In this document: positions 54,052-62,372 of the stretch, piece by piece
How the letters are laid out: each line of letters opens with the position of its first letter
Position numbering within the stretch: position 1 is the stretch's first letter
Assembly (NCBI GenBank): GCA_019745415.1
Contig: JAIETF010000008.1
Location: 1 to 64,000, forward strand
Length of the DNA stretch: 64,000 nucleotides
Direction of reading: 5' to 3'
Source: Candidatus Obscuribacterales bacterium
GTDB lineage: Bacteria > Cyanobacteriota > Vampirovibrionia > Obscuribacterales > Obscuribacteraceae
Notes under the pieces: generated by a model
The model's input: the letters and a program-made list of their open reading frames with translations, nothing else
What the model was told of the DNA's origin: nothing
The model's database searches: none
Position numbers and translations under genes: made by a program

Positions 54052-54129
54052 TGCAGGTTTCAGTTTGCAGACAGCAATGGAGGCTGCTAATATATTCGGA
54101 GCGGATGATCAGTAAAGTGAGGAAGCTAG

Positions 54130-54342
54130 ATGGCTAAAGTAGTTGATGAAGACGCACCCAAATCGCTCATTCTTGAATTCAAGACACCGCAAGGTGAAGT
54201 CTGGGCTACAATGACCGCTGAAGCGAAAGAGTTTAAAACCGGTTCTGTAGGTTTCTACGCCAACGGTAAATTGAAGAATCCTAAGAATGGTCTGCCCTAT
54301 CAGGTGGGTTGCAACATCATTCTGGTAGGTTCTAAAGAATAG
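54130..54342 (+). CDS. Small hypothetical protein
   Basis: The 70-aa protein is beta-rich and charged (SLILEFKTPQGEVWATMTAE, FKTGSVGFYANGKLKN, YQVGCNIILVGSKE). It has GAGGA before the ATG and a long inverted repeat after the stop, so it is a plausible single-gene unit. The pattern of short strands suggests a compact beta barrel or sandwich. No family recognised. Confidence 0.6.
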   Translation: MAKVVDEDAPKSLILEFKTPQGEVWATMTAEAKEFKTGSVGFYANGKLKNPKNGLPYQVGCNIILVGSKE

Positions 54343-54386
54343 AACTAGAGAAGCCGTTATGGTTTCGTATTTGTCCCAGAGACTTT

Positions 54387-54452
54387 AATCAAAAGCCTCG
54401 CTATTTTAGTACTGGTATCCATAGGGCCGGGAAATAAGCGAGGCTTTTGATT
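54387..54452 (+). terminator. Perfect 16-bp inverted repeat with T-rich 3' arm
   Basis: AATCAAAAGCCTCGCT (54387-54402) and AGCGAGGCTTTTGATT (54437-54452) pair perfectly across a 34-base loop. The loop is long for an intrinsic terminator. The TTG codon of the next frame begins on the last stem base, so the element may end the upstream transcript or occlude that start. Confidence 0.5.
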
Positions 54453-55216
54453 TGGAGCCGCATAACAAAGAAGGTCTTGAAAGAAGAGACCAAGCTGTTT
54501 CAAGCATTGGTAAACCGGAGGAACCTGGACTTTCATATCTTTCAATTTTGCAAGAGAAAATGAAAGTGGTGAAAGAGCATCCGGTGGAATCAGCCCTGGC
54601 GGCGACCGCTATTTTGGGGGCGGGGGCTTTGGCTAAACGCGCTATCGGTCGCTATTTTGCTTCCGGGGCAGGTCGCGGTGTGCTGCTTGTGGAAGATACG
54701 CCCTATACCGGCAAGGCTTTGAAAGAAGCTTTAGAACTTGAAGGTGAGCAGGTCACCTGGCTTCGCGGTGTGAAAAGAGCAGACGGCTTGCCTCATCAGC
54801 TGAAGGGTATTGGTGCCTCTGGTGAGGAAGTGGTTCTTGATACTCGTAAATTTAAAGGGGCGCTGGTTGACGGCGAACTGGAAGGTAGTTATTTGCAAGG
54901 AGCGCATGTGGTTGATGCCCTTAAAAAAGGCCATTTGCCAAGCATTGGTATATCCAGTAATGCTGAGAGCAATGCCTTGTTGCGGCGCAGTGGTGCTTCT
55001 GCATCGGCTGAGAAGCCGACGGCGTTAGCGTCTATCTTGGCACACAAAGTCGATTTTGCCTTGCTGAAAAGAAATCCCGCTGCTCTGCAGAGCGGAATGG
55101 ATGGCGTCGGGCGCGAGATCTCCGCCTATTACAAAGAAGGTCTTCGTCTGCAGGGTGATACAGCCCGAGCCTATGAGCAGAGCGAGAAGCTTTTGCGTCG
55201 ATTTTTGAGCGAGTGA
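54452..55216 (+). CDS. Hypothetical protein with receiver-like domain
   Basis: The frame encodes up to 254 aa. A hydrophobic stretch (VESALAATAILGAGALAKRA, about 45-64) could be a membrane helix. After it GVLLVEDTPYTGKALKEALE and, further on, GALVDGELEGSYLQGAHVVD and GHLPSIGISSNAESNALL follow the order of a response-regulator receiver: acidic pair, phospho-Asp candidate in LVDGE, and a switch residue region. The C-terminus is helical. The start is uncertain (TTG at 54452 inside an inverted repeat; ATG at 54560 possible). Confidence 0.55.
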   Translation: MEPHNKEGLERRDQAVSSIGKPEEPGLSYLSILQEKMKVVKEHPVESALAATAILGAGALAKRAIGRYFASGAGRGVLLVEDTPYTGKALKEALELEGEQVTWLRGVKRADGLPHQLKGIGASGEEVVLDTRKFKGALVDGELEGSYLQGAHVVDALKKGHLPSIGISSNAESNALLRRSGASASAEKPTALASILAHKVDFALLKRNPAALQSGMDGVGREISAYYKEGLRLQGDTARAYEQSEKLLRRFLSE

Positions 55217-55234
55217 TTGGTATCATAAGCACTC

Positions 55235-56296
55235 ATGAAAGAACTGGATTTTAAACAAGGTCGTCTCGCCTTCAATGAAGAGACATTGACTATGATTCCC
55301 TGTCTGCCGGATCAGGTGGAAATGCGAGTCAGATTATATCTTGTTGATGGTGATGGACTGAGAGAAACCGGCTTCTTTGACTTTAGCCAATTGCAAGAGA
55401 TGTTGGTATCAAATAAGGTGCTTTGGCTGCATCTCTCAGGCACACTCAGTGCTGATTTTTGGAGAGAACTGAAAGACTTTCTCGATCTTACCGATGAACA
55501 AATAAAGCATATCCGCAGTCCCCATAGTAAGGCTGTCTTTGAAGACTTCCATAATGGCATGTTTCTTTCTTTGCCCCGTCCTTCCGTGAGCGAGAGGGTC
55601 GACGCAATTGAGGACGTCAATTTGTTCTTTCAGAAAAAGGTGCTTGTCACTAGGCAATTCAGCCATGACAATGCCTTTTCCTTGGTCACGCATCGGCTCA
55701 TGGAAAGAGGCGAGTTCTTTTCACCGGAGCGTGCTGACAAATTGGCGGCGGAACTGATTCATGATGTTGTGGAGGCTTATTTTGCCCTCTTGCAATTGGG
55801 CGGTACCCGTCTTGAAGATATACAGAACCGCATAATTCAGAAACCAGGAAAGAAAGAGCTGGCATTGATCAACCGAGCACAGCAGGTGATCTGGATATTT
55901 CTCAACTTTGTCTGGCCTATCGAGACTTCTCTTCAGATAATGCACCGTTCCAGCAATCCTGTACTCTCGGAAGAAGGACGAGTGCAACTGGCTTTCAGGC
56001 AAGACGAGGCGGCCGCCATCGTTCGCCTTTTCGAAACCTATCGCGCCATGTCATACAACCTGATGGATGTGTATGTATCGGGGCTCAGTTTGCGCACAAA
56101 CGATACCACCATTGTACTAACCGTCATAGCCACTCTATTCTTGCCGCCCAGTCTCATTGCCGGAATCTACGGCATGAATTTCAATATTCCGGAAGTGCAT
56201 TTTCCGGCCGGTTATTACCTATGCCTGGGCAGCATGTTTTTTGTTTCAGGTGGACTATTGTTCTGGTTGAAAAGACGAGGCTTTATCGACCTCTAG
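55235..56296 (+). CDS. CorA-family divalent metal ion transporter
   Basis: The 353-aa protein has a large cytoplasmic N-domain (LWLHLSGTLSADFWRELKDF, VFEDFHNGMFLSLPRPS), a long helix, and two C-terminal membrane helices. The first ends in YGMNF with the GMN filter at 313-315, and the tail WLKRRGFI is basic. These are the CorA/ZntB marks; pentamers pass Mg2+, Co2+ or Zn2+. It starts 18 bp after the preceding gene; TATCAT lies eight bases before the ATG. Its end overlaps the convergent helicase by 14 bp. Confidence 0.92.
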   Translation: MKELDFKQGRLAFNEETLTMIPCLPDQVEMRVRLYLVDGDGLRETGFFDFSQLQEMLVSNKVLWLHLSGTLSADFWRELKDFLDLTDEQIKHIRSPHSKAVFEDFHNGMFLSLPRPSVSERVDAIEDVNLFFQKKVLVTRQFSHDNAFSLVTHRLMERGEFFSPERADKLAAELIHDVVEAYFALLQLGGTRLEDIQNRIIQKPGKKELALINRAQQVIWIFLNFVWPIETSLQIMHRSSNPVLSEEGRVQLAFRQDEAAAIVRLFETYRAMSYNLMDVYVSGLSLRTNDTTIVLTVIATLFLPPSLIAGIYGMNFNIPEVHFPAGYYLCLGSMFFVSGGLLFWLKRRGFIDL

Positions 56297-57887
56297 CCGG
56301 CTTGAACTTGCCTTTACTGGTTACTCTGCCTTCTTGTTTAGTGCCGCTTTGGAAGCCACCCTTATAACCGCCCCTAAAGTCTCCTCTACCAGATTCTCCT
56401 CTAGCAGATTCTCCTCTAGATTCGGAGTAGTGACTTTTGGCACCTCTGGTATTTTTGGAATTTTTAGAACCTATGGCAGAGACCGTACCGGCTTTTGCAA
56501 AGGATTTACCGAAAGATTTGCCGAAAGACTTTTCAGATGAAGAGCCGGCAATTTTTTCTTTCCCAGCGAATTGGCTGTCTCTGCCGCCTGTTTCTCTTTG
56601 TGACTGCGGGCGGGCTTTGAAGCCGCCTCGGCGCCTATCGGCGCCCTTAGGTCCGCCATGACGTTGTCTGCCTTTTCTGCCGTCACCCAACTGTCTGCCT
56701 ACCAGAGTTTCAATCTCATCCAGCAAGTCTAGTTCTCTTCTCGTCACGAAAGAATGTGCTTCACCGCTTCTTCCTGCTCTTCCCGTTCTGCCAATGCGGT
56801 GAACATAGTCGGGGGCGCAAAGCGGTAAGTCGTAATTGACCACCAAGTTGAGGTCTTTTATGTCTAATCCGCGAGCTGCCACATCGGTGGCGATTAGGGT
56901 TCTAATTTCGCCGGTTTTGAAGCGCTGTAGAGTCTTTTCTCTTTGCTTTTGACGCACATCGCCGTGAATTTCTTCGGCCTTGATATTGCAAGCCCGCAGT
57001 CTTTGGGTGAGTTCGCTTGCCTTTATTTTGGTTTGGGTGAAGACTAAACTGGCGCCGGCACCTTCCTGGGCAGTGAGCAACTCCATGAGCTTGCTTTCTT
57101 TTTCGTATTCTTCCAGATAATGAATGGCTTGGGTAATAGTTTTGGGCTCGATGCGCTTGCCCTGAATCTTGATTATCTGCGGATTCTTCTGATAAGAATT
57201 GGCAAGCTCAGCAACCTGTTTATCTATGGTGGCGGAAAAGACCAGCGTCTGTCTGTTTTCAGAAGGCGGCAGAAAGGGAAGCACTTCATTGATTTGAATA
57301 CTGAAGCCTAAATCAAGTAATCGGTCGGCTTCGTCCAAGACCACTGTCTTGACTTGGTCGAGTTTGGCTAGACCTTTGTTGAGATAGTCGATGAGACGTC
57401 CCGGTGTGGCGACAATAATGTGGGCACCGCGCTTGAGAGCGCGCATCTGTTTCTCATAGTCTGAACCGCCGTAAAGTGCCACCACATGCAGTGCACGATT
57501 GGGGTTGAGCAATAAAAATTGTTCTTTGACTTGCTGTGCCAGTTCTCTTGTGGGTGCAATAACAAGGGCTTGCGTATGAATAGGCTCGAACTTGAAGCAC
57601 TTCATTTTCTGCCAGCGCGGCATTTTGCGCATAGATTTTCCGATAGCTTCAAAAGCATCTTTATCAAAAGTCTTCTTTACCGCCTCGGTGTCTTTCATTG
57701 CTTCCAAGATTGGCAAGGCATAGGCGGCAGTCTTTCCCGAGCCGGTTTCGGCCGAGACTATCAGGTCTCTGCCGGTTAGCGCTTCCGGTATGGTTGCTTC
57801 CTGCACCTGTGTAGGTTTCTCGAAGCCCAGCTGTGCAAGCGCTTCCAGTATTTGCTCGGAAAGACCGAGATCTTTAAAAGTGGTCAA
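56283..57887 (-). CDS. DEAD-box RNA helicase (RhlE-like)
   Basis: From the TTG at 57887 (AAGGACATCATT before it) the product is 534 aa. Seen are the Q-motif region FEKPTQVQEATIPEAL, Walker A AETGSGKT (46-53), VLDEADRLLD, VFSATI, and HRIGRTGRAGRSGEA. The C-terminal 130 residues are Arg/Gly/Ser-rich with repeated KSFGKSF and ESRGESARGESGRGD, a basic tail as in RhlE/CsdA types. An insertion of about 30 residues sits after motif I (KDTEAVKKTFDKDAFEAI). Roles include ribosome assembly, mRNA decay and cold adaptation. An upstream ATG at 57956 is open but lacks a ribosome site. Confidence 0.93.
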   Translation of the reverse strand: MTTFKDLGLSEQILEALAQLGFEKPTQVQEATIPEALTGRDLIVSAETGSGKTAAYALPILEAMKDTEAVKKTFDKDAFEAIGKSMRKMPRWQKMKCFKFEPIHTQALVIAPTRELAQQVKEQFLLLNPNRALHVVALYGGSDYEKQMRALKRGAHIIVATPGRLIDYLNKGLAKLDQVKTVVLDEADRLLDLGFSIQINEVLPFLPPSENRQTLVFSATIDKQVAELANSYQKNPQIIKIQGKRIEPKTITQAIHYLEEYEKESKLMELLTAQEGAGASLVFTQTKIKASELTQRLRACNIKAEEIHGDVRQKQREKTLQRFKTGEIRTLIATDVAARGLDIKDLNLVVNYDLPLCAPDYVHRIGRTGRAGRSGEAHSFVTRRELDLLDEIETLVGRQLGDGRKGRQRHGGPKGADRRRGGFKARPQSQRETGGRDSQFAGKEKIAGSSSEKSFGKSFGKSFAKAGTVSAIGSKNSKNTRGAKSHYSESRGESARGESGRGDFRGGYKGGFQSGTKQEGRVTSKGKFKPARGR

Positions 57888-57989
57888 AATGATGTCCTTA
57901 TATAGCCGGAAAATCGGCAGAACCTGGAGTATGGCACATGGCTTGCGGGATGTCAAAAGGACTGGGGCTTATGTAAACTGACCCACTAT

Positions 57990-58019
57990 TTGTTTCACTT
58001 AATCTTTTTAGCCTAGAAT
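57990..58019 (+). promoter_or_regulatory. Promoter of the kinase gene
   Basis: TTGTTT (57990-57995), 18-bp spacer, TAGAAT (58014-58019). The ATG at 58034 is 14 bases after the -10, leaving a leader of about seven bases and no Shine-Dalgarno. Confidence 0.5.
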
Positions 58020-58033
58020 GGTAATCTTTATAA

Positions 58034-59269
58034 ATGCATTATTCGAACCATTTGGGTGATATTAGTTTCGATGCCGAAAGCCTGCGGGCTGAAAGAGGCG
58101 AATTGAGCTGTGAGCTTTCTCTCGATGAGTTGCACGTGCTCGAAACAGCCTGCAAGTATCCCAATTGGCAGGCTTCCTCCCTAGAACTTGCCCAAGCTGT
58201 CTCCACCGATGAGCATCCGGTGGATGAATTAAGACTATCTCAGATTATTCTTTCGCTTCGCCACAAACTAGATCCAATGGCCGAGATAGTTTTTCCCCAT
58301 CTATTCTCAAGTACCGAGACTGCTACGTTTTCTCGTCAGAAAGACCCTTACATCGGCAGGCTTCTCAATGAGCGCTACGTACTGACTCGTTATATAGGCG
58401 GCGGCAGCTCTAGTATCGTCTATCAAGGCATGCGTCGTGAAGACGAATATCCAGTGGCGGTGAAAATGCTGATTATTCACTCCCGCACTAATGCCGAGAC
58501 CAAAGCACGTTTCGATCGCGAAGCCAGGCTCAATAGCGAATTGATACATCCAAATATTGTGCGAGTGCTTGATTTTGGCATAGATCTATCCAGTCAGCCT
58601 TTTCTAGTTATGGAACTGTTGGAAGGCGCCAGTCTTCTAGAAATCGTCAATAAGCACGGTGCGCCTTCTACAAAAGAACTCCTGGGTTTTCTTATGCAGG
58701 TCTTAGAGGGGCTTTCCTATGCTCATGGTCGGGGCATCGTTCACCGCGATATCAAACCCAGTAATATGATGTTGACCGGCAGCGGCGATTCGGGCTTTAT
58801 AGTAAAGATAGTCGACTTTGGTCTGGCCAGAATGACTGAAAATGAGCCTCAAAACACCGAAGTCACCCAAAGCGGCCAGGTGGTCGGTAGTCCACCCTAT
58901 ATGAGCCCCGAACAATGCCGGGGCGAGACTGTAGATCACCGCTCCGATATTTATTCTTTTGGATGTAGTCTATATGAGCTCTTGCAAGGGCGACTGCCCT
59001 TTAGTGCTGAAGAGCCGGTGGGCGTCATGATCAAGCATTTGAAAGAGCCTGTGCCTAAGCTTGAGGTCCAAGGTCTGGAAGGAGAGGCTCTCAGTCGTCT
59101 CAATAAAGTTGTAGCCGGTTGCCTGGCTAAAGATAGGGAGAAGCGCTATCAGTCAGCGGCGGAAGCTCTCAAAGACCTGCGTGTTGCCGCCGAAGGGCTT
59201 GATAAGGGGCAGCAATGGGAGCCCAAGAATAAAGTGCTCAGCTGGCTGGCGGCACGCTTTCGCCAGTAA
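58034..59269 (+). CDS. Ser/Thr protein kinase with N-terminal winged-helix-like domain
   Basis: The 411-aa protein has a complete Hanks-type kinase: IGGGSSSIVYQG at 121-132, Lys144 in VAVKML, HRD at 237-239 in VHRDIKPSNMM, DFG at 261-263 and SPPYMSPEQC. Residues 7-82 resemble an OmpR/PhoB-type DNA-binding winged helix: LGDISFDAESLRAERGEL, LSLDELHVLETAC, and LSQIILSLRHKLDP matching the recognition-helix end. No membrane segment is seen, so it is cytoplasmic, unlike PknB types. A DNA-binding kinase is inferred and unusual. Confidence 0.85.
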   Translation: MHYSNHLGDISFDAESLRAERGELSCELSLDELHVLETACKYPNWQASSLELAQAVSTDEHPVDELRLSQIILSLRHKLDPMAEIVFPHLFSSTETATFSRQKDPYIGRLLNERYVLTRYIGGGSSSIVYQGMRREDEYPVAVKMLIIHSRTNAETKARFDREARLNSELIHPNIVRVLDFGIDLSSQPFLVMELLEGASLLEIVNKHGAPSTKELLGFLMQVLEGLSYAHGRGIVHRDIKPSNMMLTGSGDSGFIVKIVDFGLARMTENEPQNTEVTQSGQVVGSPPYMSPEQCRGETVDHRSDIYSFGCSLYELLQGRLPFSAEEPVGVMIKHLKEPVPKLEVQGLEGEALSRLNKVVAGCLAKDREKRYQSAAEALKDLRVAAEGLDKGQQWEPKNKVLSWLAARFRQ

Positions 59270-59282
59270 CGGTTTTTCTTTT

Positions 59283-60065
59283 CTAGAGATTTTTCCGGGT
59301 GCGTCCGGCGTAGTCTTTCATTGTTTCTTTTAAGTCGGGTGAAACGGCAATACGGTCATCAAAGACGAAACACTCACCCTGCCAGTGGCTGCCGCCCACT
59401 TTGTCGAAATAGCCAAGAATACCGCCATCAAGTTGATAGACCTTGGGTAAATCAAGTTCTTGCAAATAAAGAGCGGCTTTCTCGCAGCGTATGCCACCGG
59501 TACAGAAAGAGACAATAGTTTTGTCCTTTAGGGTTGGACGGTTCTCGACCATTTCCTTAATGGCTTCGGGAAACTGACTAAACTTGTCTATCTTGAGATG
59601 TTCTGCTTGGCTGAAAGTGCCTATCTCTACTTCAAAAAGATTGCGGGTATCAAGCATGACTATCTCTCGACCTTCATCGTCTTTACCCTGGTCTAGCCAT
59701 TCTTTCAATTTTTCAGGCTGCACCCAGGGGGCTCGCTCTCTTTCGGGATCAATGCCAGGCACACGCATGGTAATAATTTCCTTCACCAAGCGCACTACCA
59801 TGCGTCCAAAAGGCTGATAGTTTGTATAGCCGACCACCAGTTTTTGGGCGAAATCGCCACCTAAGTAGCAATCTTGTCTAAGAAAGTCGAGAAATTGATT
59901 GAGAGCTGCAGGCGGTGCTGCGAGAAAGAGATTTATGCCTTCTTTGGAAAGCAGTATGGTGCCCTTCAAAGAAAGCGCTTCGGCTTTCTCTTTTAAGATA
60001 GGCAGCCAGTCTTCCGGCTCTTCTATCTGTTTAAACATGTAGGCTGAGATGTTTTGAATTTCCAT
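59283..60065 (-). CDS. trhO: tRNA uridine(34) hydroxylase TrhO (rhodanese family)
   Basis: The 260-aa protein has the N-terminal acylphosphatase-like part (LKGTILLSKEGINLFLAAPP) and a rhodanese domain with active-site Cys188 in SFCTGGIRCEKAA, plus LDTRNLFEVEIGTF. This is the TrhO/YceA family, which makes ho5U34 in tRNA. Slightly shorter at the C-terminus than E. coli TrhO, ending with a basic stretch (YAGRTRKNL). Convergent with the kinase gene. Confidence 0.92.
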   Translation of the reverse strand: MEIQNISAYMFKQIEEPEDWLPILKEKAEALSLKGTILLSKEGINLFLAAPPAALNQFLDFLRQDCYLGGDFAQKLVVGYTNYQPFGRMVVRLVKEIITMRVPGIDPERERAPWVQPEKLKEWLDQGKDDEGREIVMLDTRNLFEVEIGTFSQAEHLKIDKFSQFPEAIKEMVENRPTLKDKTIVSFCTGGIRCEKAALYLQELDLPKVYQLDGGILGYFDKVGGSHWQGECFVFDDRIAVSPDLKETMKDYAGRTRKNL

Positions 60066-60119
60066 ATGCTTATCGAGCTTGCTCTTTGGGCAATTATATC
60101 TAAGTAGAGGTGATCTTAG

Positions 60120-60971
60120 ATGGCTCAGCCTAGCCGACAGTTAACAGTTATTCTTGTTTATCTGCTTTTCTTTTGTTCTGCGTGGTTAGGGCCGGTCCCT
60201 CTTGCGGTTTGCGCCGCCAACGGTGCTGGTAATTCGCACTATGAGTTGGCCGGACGCTATATGTCTTCGAGGAATAACTTGCCCAGAGCTCTCAGTTCGA
60301 TTGAGCGAGCCCTGACCATCGAACCTGACAATGCAAACTATTTGGTGCGTAAAGCAGAAATAGTCTATGAGATTTCAGAAGACGAGAAAACAGCCTTTTC
60401 TTTGATCGAAAAGGCTCTCAAAATCAGTCCGCGCCATCGTCAAGCCTTAACCTTGAAAGCAAAATTGGCTGCCCAGCGAGGTGACCAAGCTTTAGCTGTC
60501 TCAACTGCACGCCTGATTTATGAAAGCGCACCGACCGATGCCGATGCTCGCATAGCCTATGGTCGAGCTTTAGTGGGGGCCGGCAAATATGAAGAAGGGG
60601 CGCAAATCTTGGAGCCGGTGTTGAAAGAGCAGCCTCGTAACGCAGTAGTACTTGATTTGATGGCTCTGGTCGATGAGAAAAGGCAGCACTGGGGTCGAGC
60701 TATTTCTCATCTCAATGGACTCCTCGAGGTTTTGCACGGTACCCCATATGTGCGTTCCGAATTAATCGCTAGACGCTCAATTGCCTATGAGAGATTGGGC
60801 AAGACCGACTTGGCTCTTTCTGGGCTGAGGGAGGCGGTAAAACTTGGTCCGACCAATCACAAATTTCGCCTAGAACTGATCTCTATTTTGAAGAGAACGG
60901 GCGATATGGCGGGCGCCCAGAAGGAAGAGACCGCTCTCAAGAAATTGGAGGCGGACATGCTTCCGTTTTGA
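60120..60971 (+). CDS. Exported TPR protein
   Basis: The 283-aa protein begins with a signal peptide (VILVYLLFFCSAWLGPVPLAV, then CAANGAG) and continues as about seven TPRs (NLPRALSSIERALTIEPDNA, ISPRHRQALTLKAKLAAQRG, LIARRSIAYERLGKTDLALS). GAGGTGAT is the ribosome site. The Cys after the hydrophobic core is at a possible lipobox (AVCA), but the pattern is not ideal. Likely periplasmic scaffold; partner unknown. Confidence 0.75.
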   Translation: MAQPSRQLTVILVYLLFFCSAWLGPVPLAVCAANGAGNSHYELAGRYMSSRNNLPRALSSIERALTIEPDNANYLVRKAEIVYEISEDEKTAFSLIEKALKISPRHRQALTLKAKLAAQRGDQALAVSTARLIYESAPTDADARIAYGRALVGAGKYEEGAQILEPVLKEQPRNAVVLDLMALVDEKRQHWGRAISHLNGLLEVLHGTPYVRSELIARRSIAYERLGKTDLALSGLREAVKLGPTNHKFRLELISILKRTGDMAGAQKEETALKKLEADMLPF

Positions 60972-61027
60972 ATTAGTCGAGTTTTGTTGATAAAGTTGAT
61001 AAGTCTCCACTTCCAGACAAAGCTGAA

Positions 61028-61612
61028 ATGATATTTGCCGATGTTTTTAACTTTTTCTTCAAACCTTATGGAGACACTCTCTATCAGGTTGAAGTCGATT
61101 TGAGCCCAGAGGAACTTCTAGCGGTACTAAGAGATAATACTGCCGGTGGTATCTTCGCCGCCCAAAGCGGAAAACGTTTTTGCGGTAGTCTTAATAGTCG
61201 CCAGTTCAGGCTGCGTTGGATATTCTCCAAACTGAGAAATTCTTGGGGACCAATCGCCTCCGGGCGTTTTGTCGAAGAAAGCGCCAGCGGCTCGCAGCCT
61301 TCTAAGGTTAAGGGCAGGACTAGATTGGAATTTAAGATTGTCATGAGTCCTGCTGTGCAATTGATGGTGCCGGCTATCATGCTTTGTCTTTTGCTTGTCC
61401 TGTCTGTCGGCTTTGCTGAAATTTTCACCGACATAGGCCGGGCGGCCTTTGTTTTGTTGCCGCTTGCTTTGATGCCTTTATTTGTCACTATGGTGGCGGT
61501 TCTGGGCGTAAAACTGGGTCGGAGGGATGCTCTTCAGATGCTGGCTTATTTCGAGAGTCTACCTGGTGCTACTTTGAAAGAAGCGCCAAAGCCTAAACAC
61601 TTTATTTCCTAG
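61028..61612 (+). CDS. Hypothetical two-helix membrane protein
   Basis: The 194-aa protein has a soluble N-terminal half (LYQVEVDLSPEELLAVLRDN, FCGSLNSRQFRLRWIFSKL, GRTRLEFKIVMSP), two membrane helices (about 114-135 and 141-163) and a short tail (SLPGATLKEAPKPKHF). A soluble domain ahead of a helical hairpin is common in small membrane-tethered proteins. No ribosome site is clear. Its end overlaps the convergent gene by four bases. No family recognised. Confidence 0.55.
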   Translation: MIFADVFNFFFKPYGDTLYQVEVDLSPEELLAVLRDNTAGGIFAAQSGKRFCGSLNSRQFRLRWIFSKLRNSWGPIASGRFVEESASGSQPSKVKGRTRLEFKIVMSPAVQLMVPAIMLCLLLVLSVGFAEIFTDIGRAAFVLLPLALMPLFVTMVAVLGVKLGRRDALQMLAYFESLPGATLKEAPKPKHFIS

Positions 61613-62232
61613 AACTTCACTCTCAACTGGGCGGCGCAGACGGCTGAGACTGTACCTATGGGAGGTATGCAAGTGATGTCCGCTGCTATATGTTTGCCCT
61701 CAATTGTAGCCAGAGGTAACAACATAGGCGTTGGTAGACCCTTTAGAGCTTTGTAGCCCGATATTGCTCCTACCTGCATGCCCAATTTGACCGGGCCCAG
61801 TTCGTAGGGGGTGTAATGATAAGCAGCATAAAAACTGTCTTTGTCTAGGCTATTGCGATAATAGCCCACGGCGAATGCCGACTGATCATCAAGTCGGCGC
61901 AGAATTCCGATGCCATAGTTTGTCTCTCGATAATTCGCCTCTCTGTTCTGGTGGTACGACAAGGCGCCCAACTGCAACCAAGTATCATGCTTGTTCTCGA
62001 GATCAAATTTCAGTTTGCCTTCTTCATTGTTGAAGGTAATTCCTGCATCTTTGAATTTTTCTTTGGTTCCGTTTTTATCCATCAAAGCCCAAGATTGATT
62101 CGATAAACTTTGTTTATCGAAATCGGCAGGCAAACTGAGATTGAGTGGGATCTCTTCCACTTTGTCGGGTGCTTTTTCCGCAACTTTATCAGTCAAGATT
62201 AGGGCCTCTTTTTCGCTTGTGTGGTCCCACAA
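61609..62232 (-). CDS. Beta-barrel-like protein without visible signal peptide
   Basis: The 207-aa frame from TTG at 62232 has an acidic head (TDKVAEKAPDKVEEIP). A beta-rich part follows: ETNYGIGILRRLDDQSAFAV, GYYRNSLDKDSFYAAYHYTP, YELGPVKLGMQVGAISGYKA and a closing AAQLRVKF. This pattern (alternating strands, RNS and YxP turns) resembles small outer-membrane-type barrels often seen in phage and prophage. No signal peptide is encoded from this start, so the N-terminus may be lost or begin differently. Confidence 0.5.
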   Translation of the reverse strand: MWDHTSEKEALILTDKVAEKAPDKVEEIPLNLSLPADFDKQSLSNQSWALMDKNGTKEKFKDAGITFNNEEGKLKFDLENKHDTWLQLGALSYHQNREANYRETNYGIGILRRLDDQSAFAVGYYRNSLDKDSFYAAYHYTPYELGPVKLGMQVGAISGYKALKGLPTPMLLPLATIEGKHIAADITCIPPIGTVSAVCAAQLRVKF

Positions 62233-62250
62233 TATGGCCGAGACAATGTG

Positions 62251-62372
62251 CTCACAATGGGAGAAACACTAATGAAGGTCTATTGTGAGAAAGCCCTATA
62301 GAAGATGGCAAACTTATGGCGGAAAAATGGCAAAACTATGGCGGGGATAGGCGGGAAAATGGCAAAAACATG
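62251..62372. repeat. Inverted repeat and degenerate direct repeats
   Basis: CTCACAAT (62251-62258) and ATTGTGAG (62282-62289) are exact 8-base arms 23 bases apart. Next to them ATGGCAAA(A)CTTATGGCGG-like units start at 62304 and 62327, with a partial copy at 62359. The area lies between two minus-strand genes. No function is evident; the inverted repeat could be an operator for the barrel gene. Confidence 0.4.
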
